This document shows, in pieces, positions 31,901 through 44,865 of a DNA stretch of 64,000 nucleotides. The stretch spans positions 42,292,525 to 42,356,524 of the forward strand of contig OZ038390.1 of the NCBI GenBank assembly GCA_964036045.1. The letters are read 5' to 3'. The notes below the pieces were generated by a model. That model did not search any database. It worked only from the letters and a program-made list of their open reading frames with translations, and was not told where the DNA came from. A program made the position numbers and the translations under genes. This DNA comes from Eutreptiella sp. 'Long Island Sound 2002'. Lineage: Eukaryota > Euglenozoa > Euglenophyceae > Eutreptiales > Eutreptiaceae. Each line of letters starts with the position of its first letter. The stretch's first letter is position 1.

Positions 31901-34900
31901 ATTTTGGGGCTCTCAAGGGGGCCATGGCCCCTCTACATGAGCCTAGAGGCCACCACATGGGTCCCCATGGGTGCTACAATACCCGTAATGTCACCAAATG
32001 ATCACCCAAACGCATCCTAGAGGGGATAGAAAGGTTTCAAAAAAAAAATCAAATTCTATTGCCCTTGGCAAGGCCACTTCGAAAAAAAACTGCCCCGGGC
32101 AATGAACCCCCAAGTGGCTGATTTTGCAACCATCTATCAGATCCATCAGCATCATGGCTCCCAATGGCTTTATACGTACTCCCATTGCCACAAAATGGTT
32201 ACCCAACAATGGCCCAAGGGTCCCTATGCATTGTCGGAGGTCATCATGAAATTGCGATTTTTAAGCCAACCCATGCCGGCCCAAAAGCCGCTAATCCCTC
32301 ACCTATGGGGCCCCATAGGGGGTCGATCTTGGAAACTTGGAGATAGCACCCTACTGGGTATCACGGAGTCACTAAGGTCACCAAAAACGTCAATATAGCA
32401 AAAATGGCTCAAAACTGCTTAAACCGCATGAGCATCTTTGGAGTAGGGATCCGGAAACACTTTTTCGGCTCTACATCAAAAAACACCAAAAGATTCAGGA
32501 TTTTCGACCAAAAAAAAGGAGGGGTCAAAAAACAAACCCAAAAAAACAATGGGGTTCAAGTGGGGGGTCTAGGGGGGTCCTGACCAAAAACTCGTTGGGG
32601 GATGCTTTATTGGACAAAATGACGTGGTTTTGCAAGGGGTTGAACCAACAATTCAACCCCTTGGGGTAGGGTACGCAAATGGGCCCAAAAAGGGGGTGTA
32701 TGTGGTGTTTTCCCAAATATGCGGGGTTGTGTGGCTTTGATCTAACAACCTGTGCGAGGTAATTTTTGAACATTTTCGGGTGCCACTTAACTGCCCATAC
32801 AACAGCAACTTCAGGGCTTTCAGGGAGCCAATGGGCCCGAATTACATGGGCCTAGCAGCCACTACATGGGTCAAGGCTTTTCTTCGCAAGTGGGGGAGGG
32901 GCGCAGAATGAGAAGGGGCGGCACCCACAACACTTGACCTACCCCCCGCAGGGGGGGGGGGGGGGGTGGGCTCAGCTCACAAGGCACCCACCCACTCAAA
33001 GAAAATATGAGCCCTTCCCTTCCCTCAAAACCACCAACCCACTGTTGGCCCACTGTGCAGGGGGGGGTCCCGTCACAAGGAGGCACCCACCATTTTAAAA
33101 AAGGCAGAAGCGCCCACCCCCCCTCCCCTGGGTAGGGTAGGCGAGGCACTAAGAAAAGGCATGACGTCGGTCCCCATGGGAGTCTCCGTATTGTCCCCAA
33201 ATAACCACCCAAAACCACCCCAGAGGCGACAGAAGGCTTTCGGAAAAAGTCAAAAAAAAATTCAAAAGGTGCGGTGATTTTCAGCCGACGCATGCCAACC
33301 TGAAAACAGCTAAGTCCTCACCGACAAGAGCCCAGGGGTCAAGGGAGGGTACCCGGAGTTTGGACCCTACACCCCCACCGTTGGTTAGAGGGCCCATGTA
33401 TAAGGAAAAAATTGTTTAGGACCTTGGTCTTAATCAACGCACAGCGTCCACAATACACAAAAAAGCTTTGACCCCCTCCAACCACACACGCACCTCCCAA
33501 AAAAGTGGCACCTAGATACAGGGGTGTGGAGGGGTCAAAAGGGATCATTTTGTCTCCCAAAATGATGATTTTACAAGGGGTTTAGAGTTCCGATATCACC
33601 CACTGGGGTATGCTATGCGAATGACCCCAAAAAGGGCGGTATCTGGCGCCCACTCTTGATCTAACAACCACTCTTTGAAATGATTCGGTTTTGGAATTCA
33701 AAATATGGAATCGCAATCCAAAAGAGCTTTTCCAATAGCATGAATAAAGGAGGCGCGAAACCGTTTGTAATCTGACATTTGATGCGCACTCCAAAAGACA
33801 GCTCCAGCCAATGTCAGCATCAAAGTGACAGTGAAAATGATCCCTCGGGAAAGAGGTGTTGATGCCACCACCAACTGGTGTTCGCAGCAACTCCTGCAGA
33901 ATTCGTCAGCAGAGCCCAATTGCACGGGCACATGTGCGACGGTTCCTGGGAAGGTTCCGATTGGAAATCGCACAAAACAAGAGGCCGCAGGAAAAAAAGT
34001 CGAAAATTCAACAAGAACATGCAATTTCTGTCCCTGGGGGCGAATGAGAATCAAGGTCGGGGGCTCCTGGCGACAGGTTCTTCAAAAATTTTCTTGAAAC
34101 GGGGGTCAATCATCCGCATTGCATACTTGGATCCTCTGGCCGGGGGTCTGGAACGTGGAACAGGATGAAAGTCACTGTGACTCCGTCTGCATTCAGGGAT
34201 GAGGGCCGAATAACGGGGTCTATATTCCCTTCATTGAACAGCTGCATGGTCTCTTGGAGGGTAACATTCTTCCAAAATGGGTGGCTGATCTTCTTTCCAC
34301 GGTGATACCTGCAGCGGGTCATATGTGAAGAGAAAGCTACGAAAATGAAGCCCAATGGTGCCCCATACAAAACAAAGCGGTTGGAAAAACTGCAAATTTT
34401 GGGCTGGTTGCGGGCTGGGATCCATATGGGACTTCAGGAACAGCACGTGCAATATGAAAACGACAGCGACCTGCTGTGGCTGAGCAGAGATTTCTCGTCG
34501 TGACGGCAGGATGGTGCGGGAAGGGGAAGAATGTGCTACATCAGGAGGGCAGCTTGGCGATGCTTAGGAGGTTGCAACACCATGCAACATGCAGATTTTG
34601 CGTTCTTTTAACAAATTTTCCTCCCTTGCCGTGAGGTACTGTCAGCGGCTGCCAGCGGGAGAATCTCTTCAGCGCTATGCACAAACTACAGATTTTCAAA
34701 GGGCATTGATTCGCGTACAAATTGCACACGTCGCAAGGCGCGCGTTGCATATTGCGGCCCATGCCAAGGATGATTCAGACTCGCGTTGCCGTGGCGATGG
34801 TTCTCCCTCACACACAACAGTGTTGTGGACCACAGTGCTGATGCAAAAGTCGGATCCGATTGCAAGTGCCTTACTGCTTGTTTTGACGTACGCCTGGACT

Positions 34901-37900
34901 AAGAAAGTACTGTGGGCCCTGCCATGGAAGTGCTACTGAGGCAGCTGGTTGTGCTTGCTGTTGCCTTGCTGATAGGCGTCAACTCAACTACGTCATGAAT
35001 TTGCATGCACTCTCTTGTCCATGCCAAAACCCATACGACTGGCCAAGCAATCATGTTATGCAACTTTGATGAGGCAGCCGTTCGATCCAAATACTTGTCT
35101 GTTGACATGATAAATTCGGCAAAAAAGGAGGCACTTTCTTTCGGGAGTGGCACAGGGGCTTTTCCTGAATGTCAGAGCAGCATGCGGGCCTAAGCTAATC
35201 AAACATTTCTTTGCAAGCACCTTCCACACAACTTAAAAACAAAAACCTCACATTACCCTCCCCCCCCTTGTCACAACAACCATGGAGCACAAACAGTGCA
35301 ACAGTGTGACCCGAATGGCAGGTGGGCACCACGTTGGACTCCAGAGATGTGTACAATACTGTCGGCACTGGGGCCGCGTTTACCTGTCCTTGGGAGTCAG
35401 TGTTGCAGATCATCAGGTGGGCCAGCTGTACCGCTCGCAACTCCCTCAACACGCTGAAACCCGTGGCATTGTAACTCCTCCAGAATGCAGTGTGTTGCAC
35501 TGCCAGCCTCTGGATCCGCTTGGCTGTCACGGATATGGAGGGGACACGATTTTTGGCGGCCTGTACCCTTTGTCCAAAGGCTTGTCAGATCGGGCAGACC
35601 TGTCTTTTGCTGTCTTGCTGGAGGTGGAATTGTAGGCCGACACGGTGTTGGTGGACTGGCTGCGAGGGGTATTGTTGAATCGCAAATCGTCCAATCGCTC
35701 CATGAGCTCCTCAGGCTTCTTGAGGTCCAAAGTCACCATCAGCCGGTCCTTGTACACATCCCGGACAACGCACAGGACCGGATCTCCGAGGCGGAGCTTG
35801 TTCACATCCGATAATTGATCAGGTGTCATGGACCTGAGGCAGGGGTGCCCAATGGCCAGTGATGACATGAGCCAAGCTGATCTGCTGAGGGGTATGTCAT
35901 GAAATTGCCACCACCCTGGGCTCAAGGCGAAAATTGCGCTGGAGGAGGGATGTGTGCCGTCATGGCTAAGCGAGTACGCCGGTCGGTACTTCCAGGTGTA
36001 CGCCTTTTAAGGAGGAGATCCTCCGCAGGAGGGGGGGGGGGGGGGTTGGAGGCCCTTTTGCAGACACCCACACACAGGCGCTACTTTTGGTGCGAGGGGT
36101 CCCTGTGGCATGCCCCAATTTGACTGCTTTAGTGACGATGGGTGTCCCGACAGGAAATGAGGGGGTAAGCATAAGCTGCGGGAGCAGCTGCACAACACGG
36201 GGCTGGAGGCCGTCGCACAGCCCCTTGCCTGTGCCTACGTGCAGCGCCCGCGCCCGCGTCCTCTGCCCGTTTGCACCGGCCCCGCCGCCGGCATCAGGCA
36301 GGCAGTCTCCCCATGGCGGGTGCTAGGTGCCCTGCGGGGAGCCCGAGGAGGATCCCTGGCAGAGGAGGTTTAGAGGTTCCTCTGGCCGAAGGGTGCAAAA
36401 CGACGGAGGGCAGGGGACTGATCACAGGCCACTTACTAAGAGTGTCCCCAATCAGGCCATCTCCCTCGTTGCCACAGTCGTCGAGTGGGGTATGCATCCA
36501 CGCGCATGGCCGGCTGGTGTGCAGAGTCGTCAAGGGAGCCCTTGCGCTCCGCCTATGAGGTCTGAACCTTGACATCAACCCCGAATCCAAATGTAAATGC
36601 CGTTAACAACCCCTTTCCACCACCCTAATACCCCCTTCCCCAGCACCCCTTGCCATGACCATACGCAATAGCCAACAGAAACTGGACCCTGCACCACCGA
36701 TTACATTGCACAAATGTAGATGAGCCCCACCCTCCCTTAGCTGTTCTTCTTTGTCCTGGCATCTCTGGTTCCCAACCCCATTTGATCAAGTAGGGCATTG
36801 GCGAGCGCTGTACTGTGAATATGCATGGCTTTGGGCGTGAGCCTCGGCAGGGCGTCATCAGTGCTCATGGTGGCCATGGCTGTGGTCATGGCCGTAGGCA
36901 TGGCAGGAACCAAGATCAAAAGGCTTTGGACATGGCTGTGGGCATGGCTCTACGGGCAGTACTGTGGTGGGTCTCCTGCAACGCGGTCACTGCACTGCAC
37001 GTAGACCTTGCTAGATGTGCTGGGGAGGGTGCACACTTGTCCATGAGTCTCCCAGTCAATCCGTTGTCAAGTCGCACGAGGTAAGACCCGCCTTCAGTAC
37101 GCCTCGAGAATTTGGTCATGACCACCGTGCCCCTGCACAACGTTTTGTCAGTCTCTCCGGTCATGGCGCAAAACAAGTCCTCATCAGTCATTTTGCAGTA
37201 CAGTTCTCGAGGGTCTTCAAACGGCGCCAGGAGCTCCTTGCGGATGTCCTCCATGGTCTCCTCCCGCTCATGCTTGTCCTGCAACATAATCGAAGAATGG
37301 GGGGGCCTGAGCGTGCGCTGAGGGTGAACCACGCAGGCACGGAGTGAAAACCCTGGCTGCAGATAGCACTTTCCTGTACAGTATGTGGAGCACTGCGCTG
37401 TGTGCGTGTGGGTTGGGAAATCCACTTCCCAAAAGTCGCAGCGTTCGTGTTCACCGCCTCCCAGGCCCCGCAGTGCTTCAATCGCCACTTGGTTCCTTTG
37501 TCCTCTCATTTACTGCCTTGCCAGTCAATCCAAAACCTCCCAGTCGACCCTCCAAATTGCTCTAATTCTTGTTTAATGTTCATCTCCTTCCAACATAGGG
37601 CCGGGGGGTCAGCTTTTCACTCCCACATCTGCCACCACTACCGGAGCCAAGCGGCGGCGGAACAGTGTACTTGTGCCATATGGCCTCACTGTCGGGACAA
37701 GGCAAGATGCTGTGGATCCAAGTGAGGGCCGTGCCTGCAGGGCCTGACAGTGCACCTGAGGGTTCCTGTGCACTGCATGTTTTGCCAACATATATGCAGT
37801 TTGCTGGGCGCAGGTCGTCTTTGGGACTGTGTTGAACATCACTGGTACACAGATCAACGTGGCACTTGGCACTGCCGTGTTTTGTGGGGGGACCCCCACC

Positions 37901-40900
37901 CTCTGCCTGTGATTCGTACACCCCAACAAAACTGGCGATTGCTGGCCCATCCAAAAACGTTTCGAAAGCTGTTCAGGGGTACAGGGTGTGCTATGGCTGA
38001 GCGGCCCTTTGGCTGCAGCCCTAGAATTGGGCCCACCAGGGGCTCCCAGAATTTCAATTGCTGGGGGGCGGGGGATACGGCCCATTGGCCAGACCTCCCA
38101 AAGGGCTCAATTGACCAAGAACCCAGAAGGGCATTTGGTAAAATCGAGTAAGCCGGTTACAAGGGGGAGGCTAATTTTGTGCGGCGAGTATTTCGCCGGG
38201 AAAATTTTCGGAATGGGAAAATTTCGCCATCATAGCAAACCCCAAAGCTTCCACTGCCTCACACACACCACACTGCGAAAGCCCCCAGATTTCGCAGGGG
38301 AAAATTTCGCCACCTCCCTTAAACACGAAATTTTCCCACGAAATTCTCCCCGCCCGAAATCCCCCCCCCTGTAGTAAAACTGATGTAAATTTGGTAAAAC
38401 TGAGTACAAATATCCGCTGTAGGCTGTGTGCAGCGTGCACAATTTGCAGTGTGCAGTGTGCAGTGTGCAGTGTGCAACGTGTCGAGTAGTGGGTGCATGT
38501 ATCAGGACCACAGCCATGAGGAGCATGCATTGTGCTGCAATGTGCCTCGCCCAAAACAATTGCAGGCGTCTTGCTCTTTTGTACCCAGTCAATTGAAGCC
38601 TTAACTCTGCCTCCTCCCACTCTTGGAGAGCCCGACTTCCCAGGGTAGAGCTGTCACCAGGACCTGTTGCTCACACAAGCAGGCTCCCGACAGCAGTGGT
38701 TCACATGCGTCATGCTAACAGTGCTTGTGCGGCGGGCAGGATGCAACTCAAGTGGCCCAGTCCCGGGTCAGACCGCAAGCAGGCTGAGGTTTCGCGGGTA
38801 CAGAGCAGCGGGGAGGGTGGGTGCACAGCCACCAGCGTGAAACATAATTCCAAAAATGGGCATGGTCAGCACAAAACACAGCCCTGACCTGATACGTGAC
38901 ACGCCATGGCACACCGGCTCTTCTTCCAAATACTTGGCATACATCTCAAGGTCCAGTTCGTCCAAACTTTGCCGATACTTTTCTGGCTCGTTCATAATGG
39001 AGAGCACCACTTCATTCCGCTCCTCTTCTGTAATATTGCCGTCCAGATCCCTAGATTGATGATGAGAGAGACACAGACTTGGCCCACAAGCCCCACAACG
39101 GACGCACTCGCAAAACCAAATCCAGCCCAGGGGTCATCGGCTTTGGTCATTTCGGATGCGCTGCTCCTTCACCTATTTTGGGATGGGCCAAAAAAAAGGT
39201 CTTTTTTAAAAATGCAGGTAAATTCTGAAGGTCGGAAAAACAGGGGGTGCTTCTACAAAGATTGGGGGGGGGGCAGGCATGCAGGGCCATGGGGGGGGTC
39301 CCAGGTACCCATGCCATATGCCATACGGCATAGGTGGCCCAGTGTATCTACCAGGGTGCAGGGGCAAGGGGTGGGGTTGGGAGGCAAGTAGGGACCCCTA
39401 ACCCCCCAATTTTGAGGGTGCGGAACTCAGGAAAAACATTTTTTAGAAGGTATTTGGATGAGTAGGGTTAGGTACTGGCACCCACCAAGTGGTAGGAAGA
39501 GCTAAAAATAGGACATGACATCACTGCTGATAGGATCCTAACAGGTCCAGCTGAGAGCGCATGGTGAACCCGAGGTGTGTATGCCTTCAACTATCAAGGT
39601 GAAATTTGTCGGCAAAAACATCCGGATTTCTTTCATTGGTGCTTTATTTTCGTGGAGGAAGTTTGCTGCTTCGTGCTGCGCTTCGCAAGAGGGAGGGGGG
39701 AGGGGGGGGGGGGGTTCCATAAAGGCTGGAGGTGCAGGGAGCGTGTGGAATACGGGGGAGTGTGTGTGGGGGGGTGGGGGGGCATGGGGGGAAGGGATGC
39801 CTCACACCGACGTTTCCAGGGGGCATTGAAAGGGAGGGTAAAGGGAGGGGAGTTCAGATGGATAAATGTGAAAAATGTAACTCGTGTACAAAACAATCGT
39901 CAAGTCATTTTTTTGCGGTAAATGTGTGTATTTTTTTTGCGGTAAGTCGTGTAAATTATGGAAAAAATTGAAAAATTGAAAGAAATGCAACTTTTGCAAT
40001 ACATGCGCCCTATGGGAACGCTTCCTGCGTGCCGCGGGCGCGCCGCAGGGAAGGGTAATTAGCTTTAGTGTACACTGTCCAAGAAATATACACCGGAACA
40101 AAAAAACTTCCGGGCACGCTGATCTGTTGACACCATCGCTCTCTACAAAGTGAGAGACTACGGCCCCGGCTCAACGTGCAAAGCGTGGTAGGGAATCCCA
40201 CCCCTCTATTGTGGTTCTACTATGGTTCTCGGGGGTCCCCAATGAGGGGACAAAATCAGAATTGGCTACCTCATCCCCGCCTTCTCGGGGGCCCAAAAAA
40301 GGGCGGAATGGCTACATAACCCCTGCTTTCTTGGGGGTCCCCAATAAGGGGACAAAATCAGAATTGGCTACCTCACCCTTGCCTTCTCGGGGGCCGAAAA
40401 GAGGGCGGAATGGCTGCATAACCCCTGCCTTCTTGGGGGTCCCCAACGTCAAGCCCGGGAACAAAATCAGAGGTGGCTCCTCGACCCCTACCATCTTGTG
40501 GGCCCAAACCGCATTGGGTACGGAATCACATGGACCATTTGGGAAAGATAGAGGCCCAAAAAGGGGAATGTAGCAATCAAATAGGAGAAAAAAATGGTGT
40601 GGGGGGGGGGGGGGTAAACGGTATGTAACAAATGTGTGTATGTATGCGGCACTATTCCGCCTGTATTCTGGTTTAATCACCCAAACTGCGCGCCGCAGGA
40701 CGCGCCGCAGGACGCGCCGCAAGCGCCGCAGGGAAAGCGTTCCCTATGTACAAGGGATGCTGAGTCCACAAGGCACCTAGTACTCTGTGTGGCCACCAAT
40801 TAGTTGGAACTCGGCCAACATACCATAGTATCACATGATGTCATTGGCACTAGAAACAAAATCAGGTCCAAGAAAAGAGTCTTGAAGTCGGGTAACCCCA

Positions 40901-43900
40901 TACCCTATTTTGAGGTCGCTGAGTCCCAATATCATGGTGGTTTCACGCAATTTGGGGGAACTTTCGAGAAAATGACCGTTTTACATCGAAAAACGCACTT
41001 GGTAGGAATCTGCAAAACTTGTTAAGATATGCCCAAATTGTGACGTGGCACCCACAAATTCGGAACAAGCGACCTCAAAATAGGGGGGTGGTATACTTTG
41101 ATTCCAGGATGGGTCCACAATGTCGAATTTCTATGGTGGAATGCCTAAAAAGTAGGGGAACTTTCAGGTATCCTGCGGAAGGATATCACCAGTAAGTTCA
41201 CAAGTGGCCTAAGTACCCCTACTTTTTAGGCGTTCCACCATAGAGGTTCGACATTGTGGACCCATAGAGGTTCGACATTGTGGACCCATCCTGAAATCAA
41301 AGTATACCACCCCCCCTATTTTGAGGTCGCTTGTTCCGAATTTATGGGTGCCACGTCACAGTCTGGGCATATCTTATGTTTTGCAGATTCCTACCGAGTG
41401 CGTTTTTCGACGTAAAATGGTGATTTTCTCAAAAATACCGCCAAATTGCATGAAACCACCACCATATTCCAACTCAATGACCTCAAAATAGGGTATGGGG
41501 TTACCCGACTTCAAAGTTTTAGGCTGGGTTACCCCATTTCCACATCGGGGTCAAAACGCCCCCCCTGCAGCCTAGCCTGTTCCTAAAACATCCTCGTTCT
41601 AGGCGCGGTCATTCCTAGGGTAAAATTTTGAACAAGGGTGACATTACCCCGTATTTTGTCGGAGAACACAATTTTGATGGTAGTTTCCCCAAATTTTGCA
41701 CCAAAATATCCCTAGGACCCCCCCCCCCAACTTGTTAGGATCCCCGATAAAATCGGTAGGATCGCCCCCTCCCCCCCTGTGTGACATTCCGTCTGGTTGG
41801 TGCTCCTTTACGGGGCCCTGGACAGTCACCCGGTCTTCCCTTCGCATGTTGCGTTGGGTTGCTGCTTTCTGTCAGCCGCTGCGGCCGGTGCTCTTGCTGG
41901 TGTCGTTTCCGCGTTCACGGAGCCCAATAGTTGGTGCGTTGGGGCTGTGCTGAATGTGGCATGGTGTGCCGTTTGCGCATCAGCGGCGCCCAATAATTGG
42001 CGTATTGAGGATGTGCTGGTTGTTGGCGGGGTCGTTTGACTGTTTTTGCTGTCCAAGCGCCTCTGTCCACAGGACGTCCATAGCCTGCCTCGCTGTGTTT
42101 CTGTGTGCGTGAGGCCCAGGTGCCCTGTTTCTCCAACGCGCTGTCCCGGCCGTCCACCATATGTCCTTTTCCCCTTCACAGCTGGTGTGCCCCTGATGGG
42201 CTCCCACTCCTGTTGCGCAAACAGCCCATCTGGGCTGCAGGAGACACCCACCATCTGATGCCGGTTGAGCAGGGGTTGCCCTGGCACCCGGTAGCAACGG
42301 GGCTGGCTGGCCAGGCCATCCCCTTTATTGTCGCTGCCTCCCATGCGCACGCTCTGCCATCCGCTCCATTCTGGTTCCCTGTTCCCGCTGTTCTGGTTGC
42401 CTCTCCTGCCTTGCTGTGCCCCTCCTCCTTGTTTGCTGTGCTCGCCCTTGTCCCTCCCCCCCCCTCCGGTGAATTCAGAGGTCACCACGCGATCGGGCGA
42501 CCACAAAATAGAGGGGTGATATACTTGCCTTCGAGAGGGACGAGGATGGCCACAACACTCTCCTTGATCCCCGAAAGTGCACCTTTAACTTGGGTGTTGG
42601 GGGGGGGGGGGGTCAGGAGAGCAAGGACGCTCAAGAACCCCTCTAAATTGTCACCAGGCGGTTCAATGACCCACTTCAAAGGGGGGGGACAAAATAAGAA
42701 TGGGCCCATTCGTGGGCCCAGTGGCTACATGCATGCATTTTTTGTTTTCAGTAAAATTGGAATTTTTTTTTGCGGTAAACGGTGTACAAAAAAAAATCGT
42801 CAAGTCGTGTAATTTTATTGTTTTTGCGGAAAACGTGTGTACAAAAAATCGTCCAAGCGCGTAACTTTTTTTTGCGGTAAACACGCGTACAAAAAAATTG
42901 TCAAGTCGTCTTTTTTTTTTGCGGTAATGCGTGTAACGGGTTTACACAACTTACCGCCAAAAAAAATTCCACAATGTGATGATTTTTTTGTTACACGCAT
43001 TTACTGCAAAAAAAACATTACACGTATTACAGCATACACAGATAAAGTAAGCGTACCGAATGGCCAGCTGGCCTGGGCTGACTGACTTTGCATCAGCAAG
43101 GCACCAGGGGGGGACATCTCCTCGCTTTTATACGCGACACCCCCCCCCAGTAGAAGTGGGCCGAAGGCCCCAGGGTCTGGTCTGGTCTGGTCTGGTCTGG
43201 TCTGGTCTGGTGCTGGCCTGGGCGATGTCCGGGGGGGGGGGGGGTTGGAGGGGGGGGTTTTAGGGAGGGGCAATGGGGGGGGGGGTTGGGAGGGTCGGTT
43301 GGGGGGGGTCCAGGTGGGGCGATTTGGGGTGGTGAGGGGGGGGGGGGGCGGGGGGAGGGGGCACAGGCTGCCCTTTACCTCCCCTTGCCCTCAATCTAAC
43401 CATACCATCACGATAAACCTCACCCTAACCTTTGCAGCCAGCTAGTTTGGCCATGCCAGCCATGTTGATTGGGCTGCACAAGATCCCCCAAAATTCGTTC
43501 ATGGCTGCTTTGGCCACATCATTGCTCTCCATTTTGGACCCCAACACTCATTCTAACCCGAGCCTAGGGTGAGAGCTAGGGCTAGGGGCAGGGCTAGGGT
43601 TAGGGTTAGGGCTAGGGTCACCGAGCTGGTGGAACCAGTCTTGGTTTTATAACCCTTTTTAGTGTCTAGGGTGGACCTACCAGGTTTAGCAGCAGCAAGC
43701 AAGCAAGCAAGCAAGCAGCACGCGCGAAATGGGGAAAAATCAGAACTCCGTCGCGGTGCTTCAGATTCGGCTGAAATTTTGGTGGATGATACCTATGGGT
43801 GTGAAGTACAATCACACAAAGTTTGAGCAAGAAACTCAACGGTGGCGGCCGGGAACGGGATTCGCAAGTGGCGGACCTCAGTTTCAAAAACTGCAGTTTA

Positions 43901-44829
43901 GGGCCAAAAACAGGCATTTTTGGGCCAAAAAAGCCCTGGAACACATTCAAAACGGCCAAACAAAGGGAAACGGTGGGTGCACTTCACGTGCGGCTTGACT
44001 TCCCCATGTCAACGAGCTCTTTGCGGCCCTCTAATTCCACCATATGTCCCGGAAACAGCCCAAAAAGGCCCCGAGAAGCTCCAAATGCCGACAGCCACAA
44101 ACCAAGAATAGGCCATATCTTTGGCTACATGGCTCAAAATGCGATTCCGAGGGCACCTACTCCACCCGCAACCCCCCACTTTTTGTGGTTTCCAACCCTC
44201 AGGATTGCCCAAACGGACGCCTAGACCCCAATACCTAGGCCCACTAGGCTGCAGCAAGCTGCAAGCTCAAGCCCAAACAAGTGGGTGCCCAAATGTGTCA
44301 ACAGGGTCCAGTAGGGGCAAAAAGATGACTTTTCTCAAAAATGATCCTAGACCACGTGTGACGCTAAAACAAGTGTTTTTGGACCGTTTTGAGCTTGTGG
44401 TGGCCCATTTTGGTCCTCCGAAAATCCCAAAATGCCTTGAAAATGGGCTGTTTTGTGACCAAAAATGGGTCAAAAATGGGTCAAAAACACATTTTTCCAA
44501 ACCTCATCCTAGACCATTTGGGGTGCACCAACGGGTGAAATGAGCCCATTTTGAGCCCATTTTGGGGCATTTTGGCCCCTCAAAAGTCCAAAAAGCCTTG
44601 AAACTGGGCCTTGTGGTGATGGGGTTCACTTGCAAGCTGATTTGACTTTGTCAAGAGCCTTCAATGTGTGAATCATTCTTGATGTCCCTCACCAGTCATA
44701 GCTGATGTTCCCTCCCCCACCAGCTCGGTCCCAATATTCAGTCTTGATTAGGGTCACCGAGCTGGTGGAACCAGTTTTGGTTTTATAACCCTTTTTAGTG
44801 TCTAGGGTGGACCTACCAGGTTTAGCAGC

Positions 44830-44865
<36 letters not shown>

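Larger units (their letters stand above)
30019..34126 (-). other. SPT6 4.1-kb intron with a diverged repeat family
   Basis: GTATGC...TTCACAG. It holds a G-run dispersed repeat near 30.85-30.96 kb and a diverged direct-repeat family over 31.03-33.69 kb (separate entries). A minus-strand acidic open frame at 30517-30272 is unexplained but has no homology I recognise. Confidence 0.65.

Noticed and set aside
44121-44543. 140-codon open frame conserved in all three 1.13-kb copies
   Set aside because: Copies 1 and 2 are almost identical DNA, so openness is inherited. Copy 3 changes many amino acids (QPPTFCGFQPSGLP to QSPTFCGFHPSELP), which does not look like purifying selection. No known domain.
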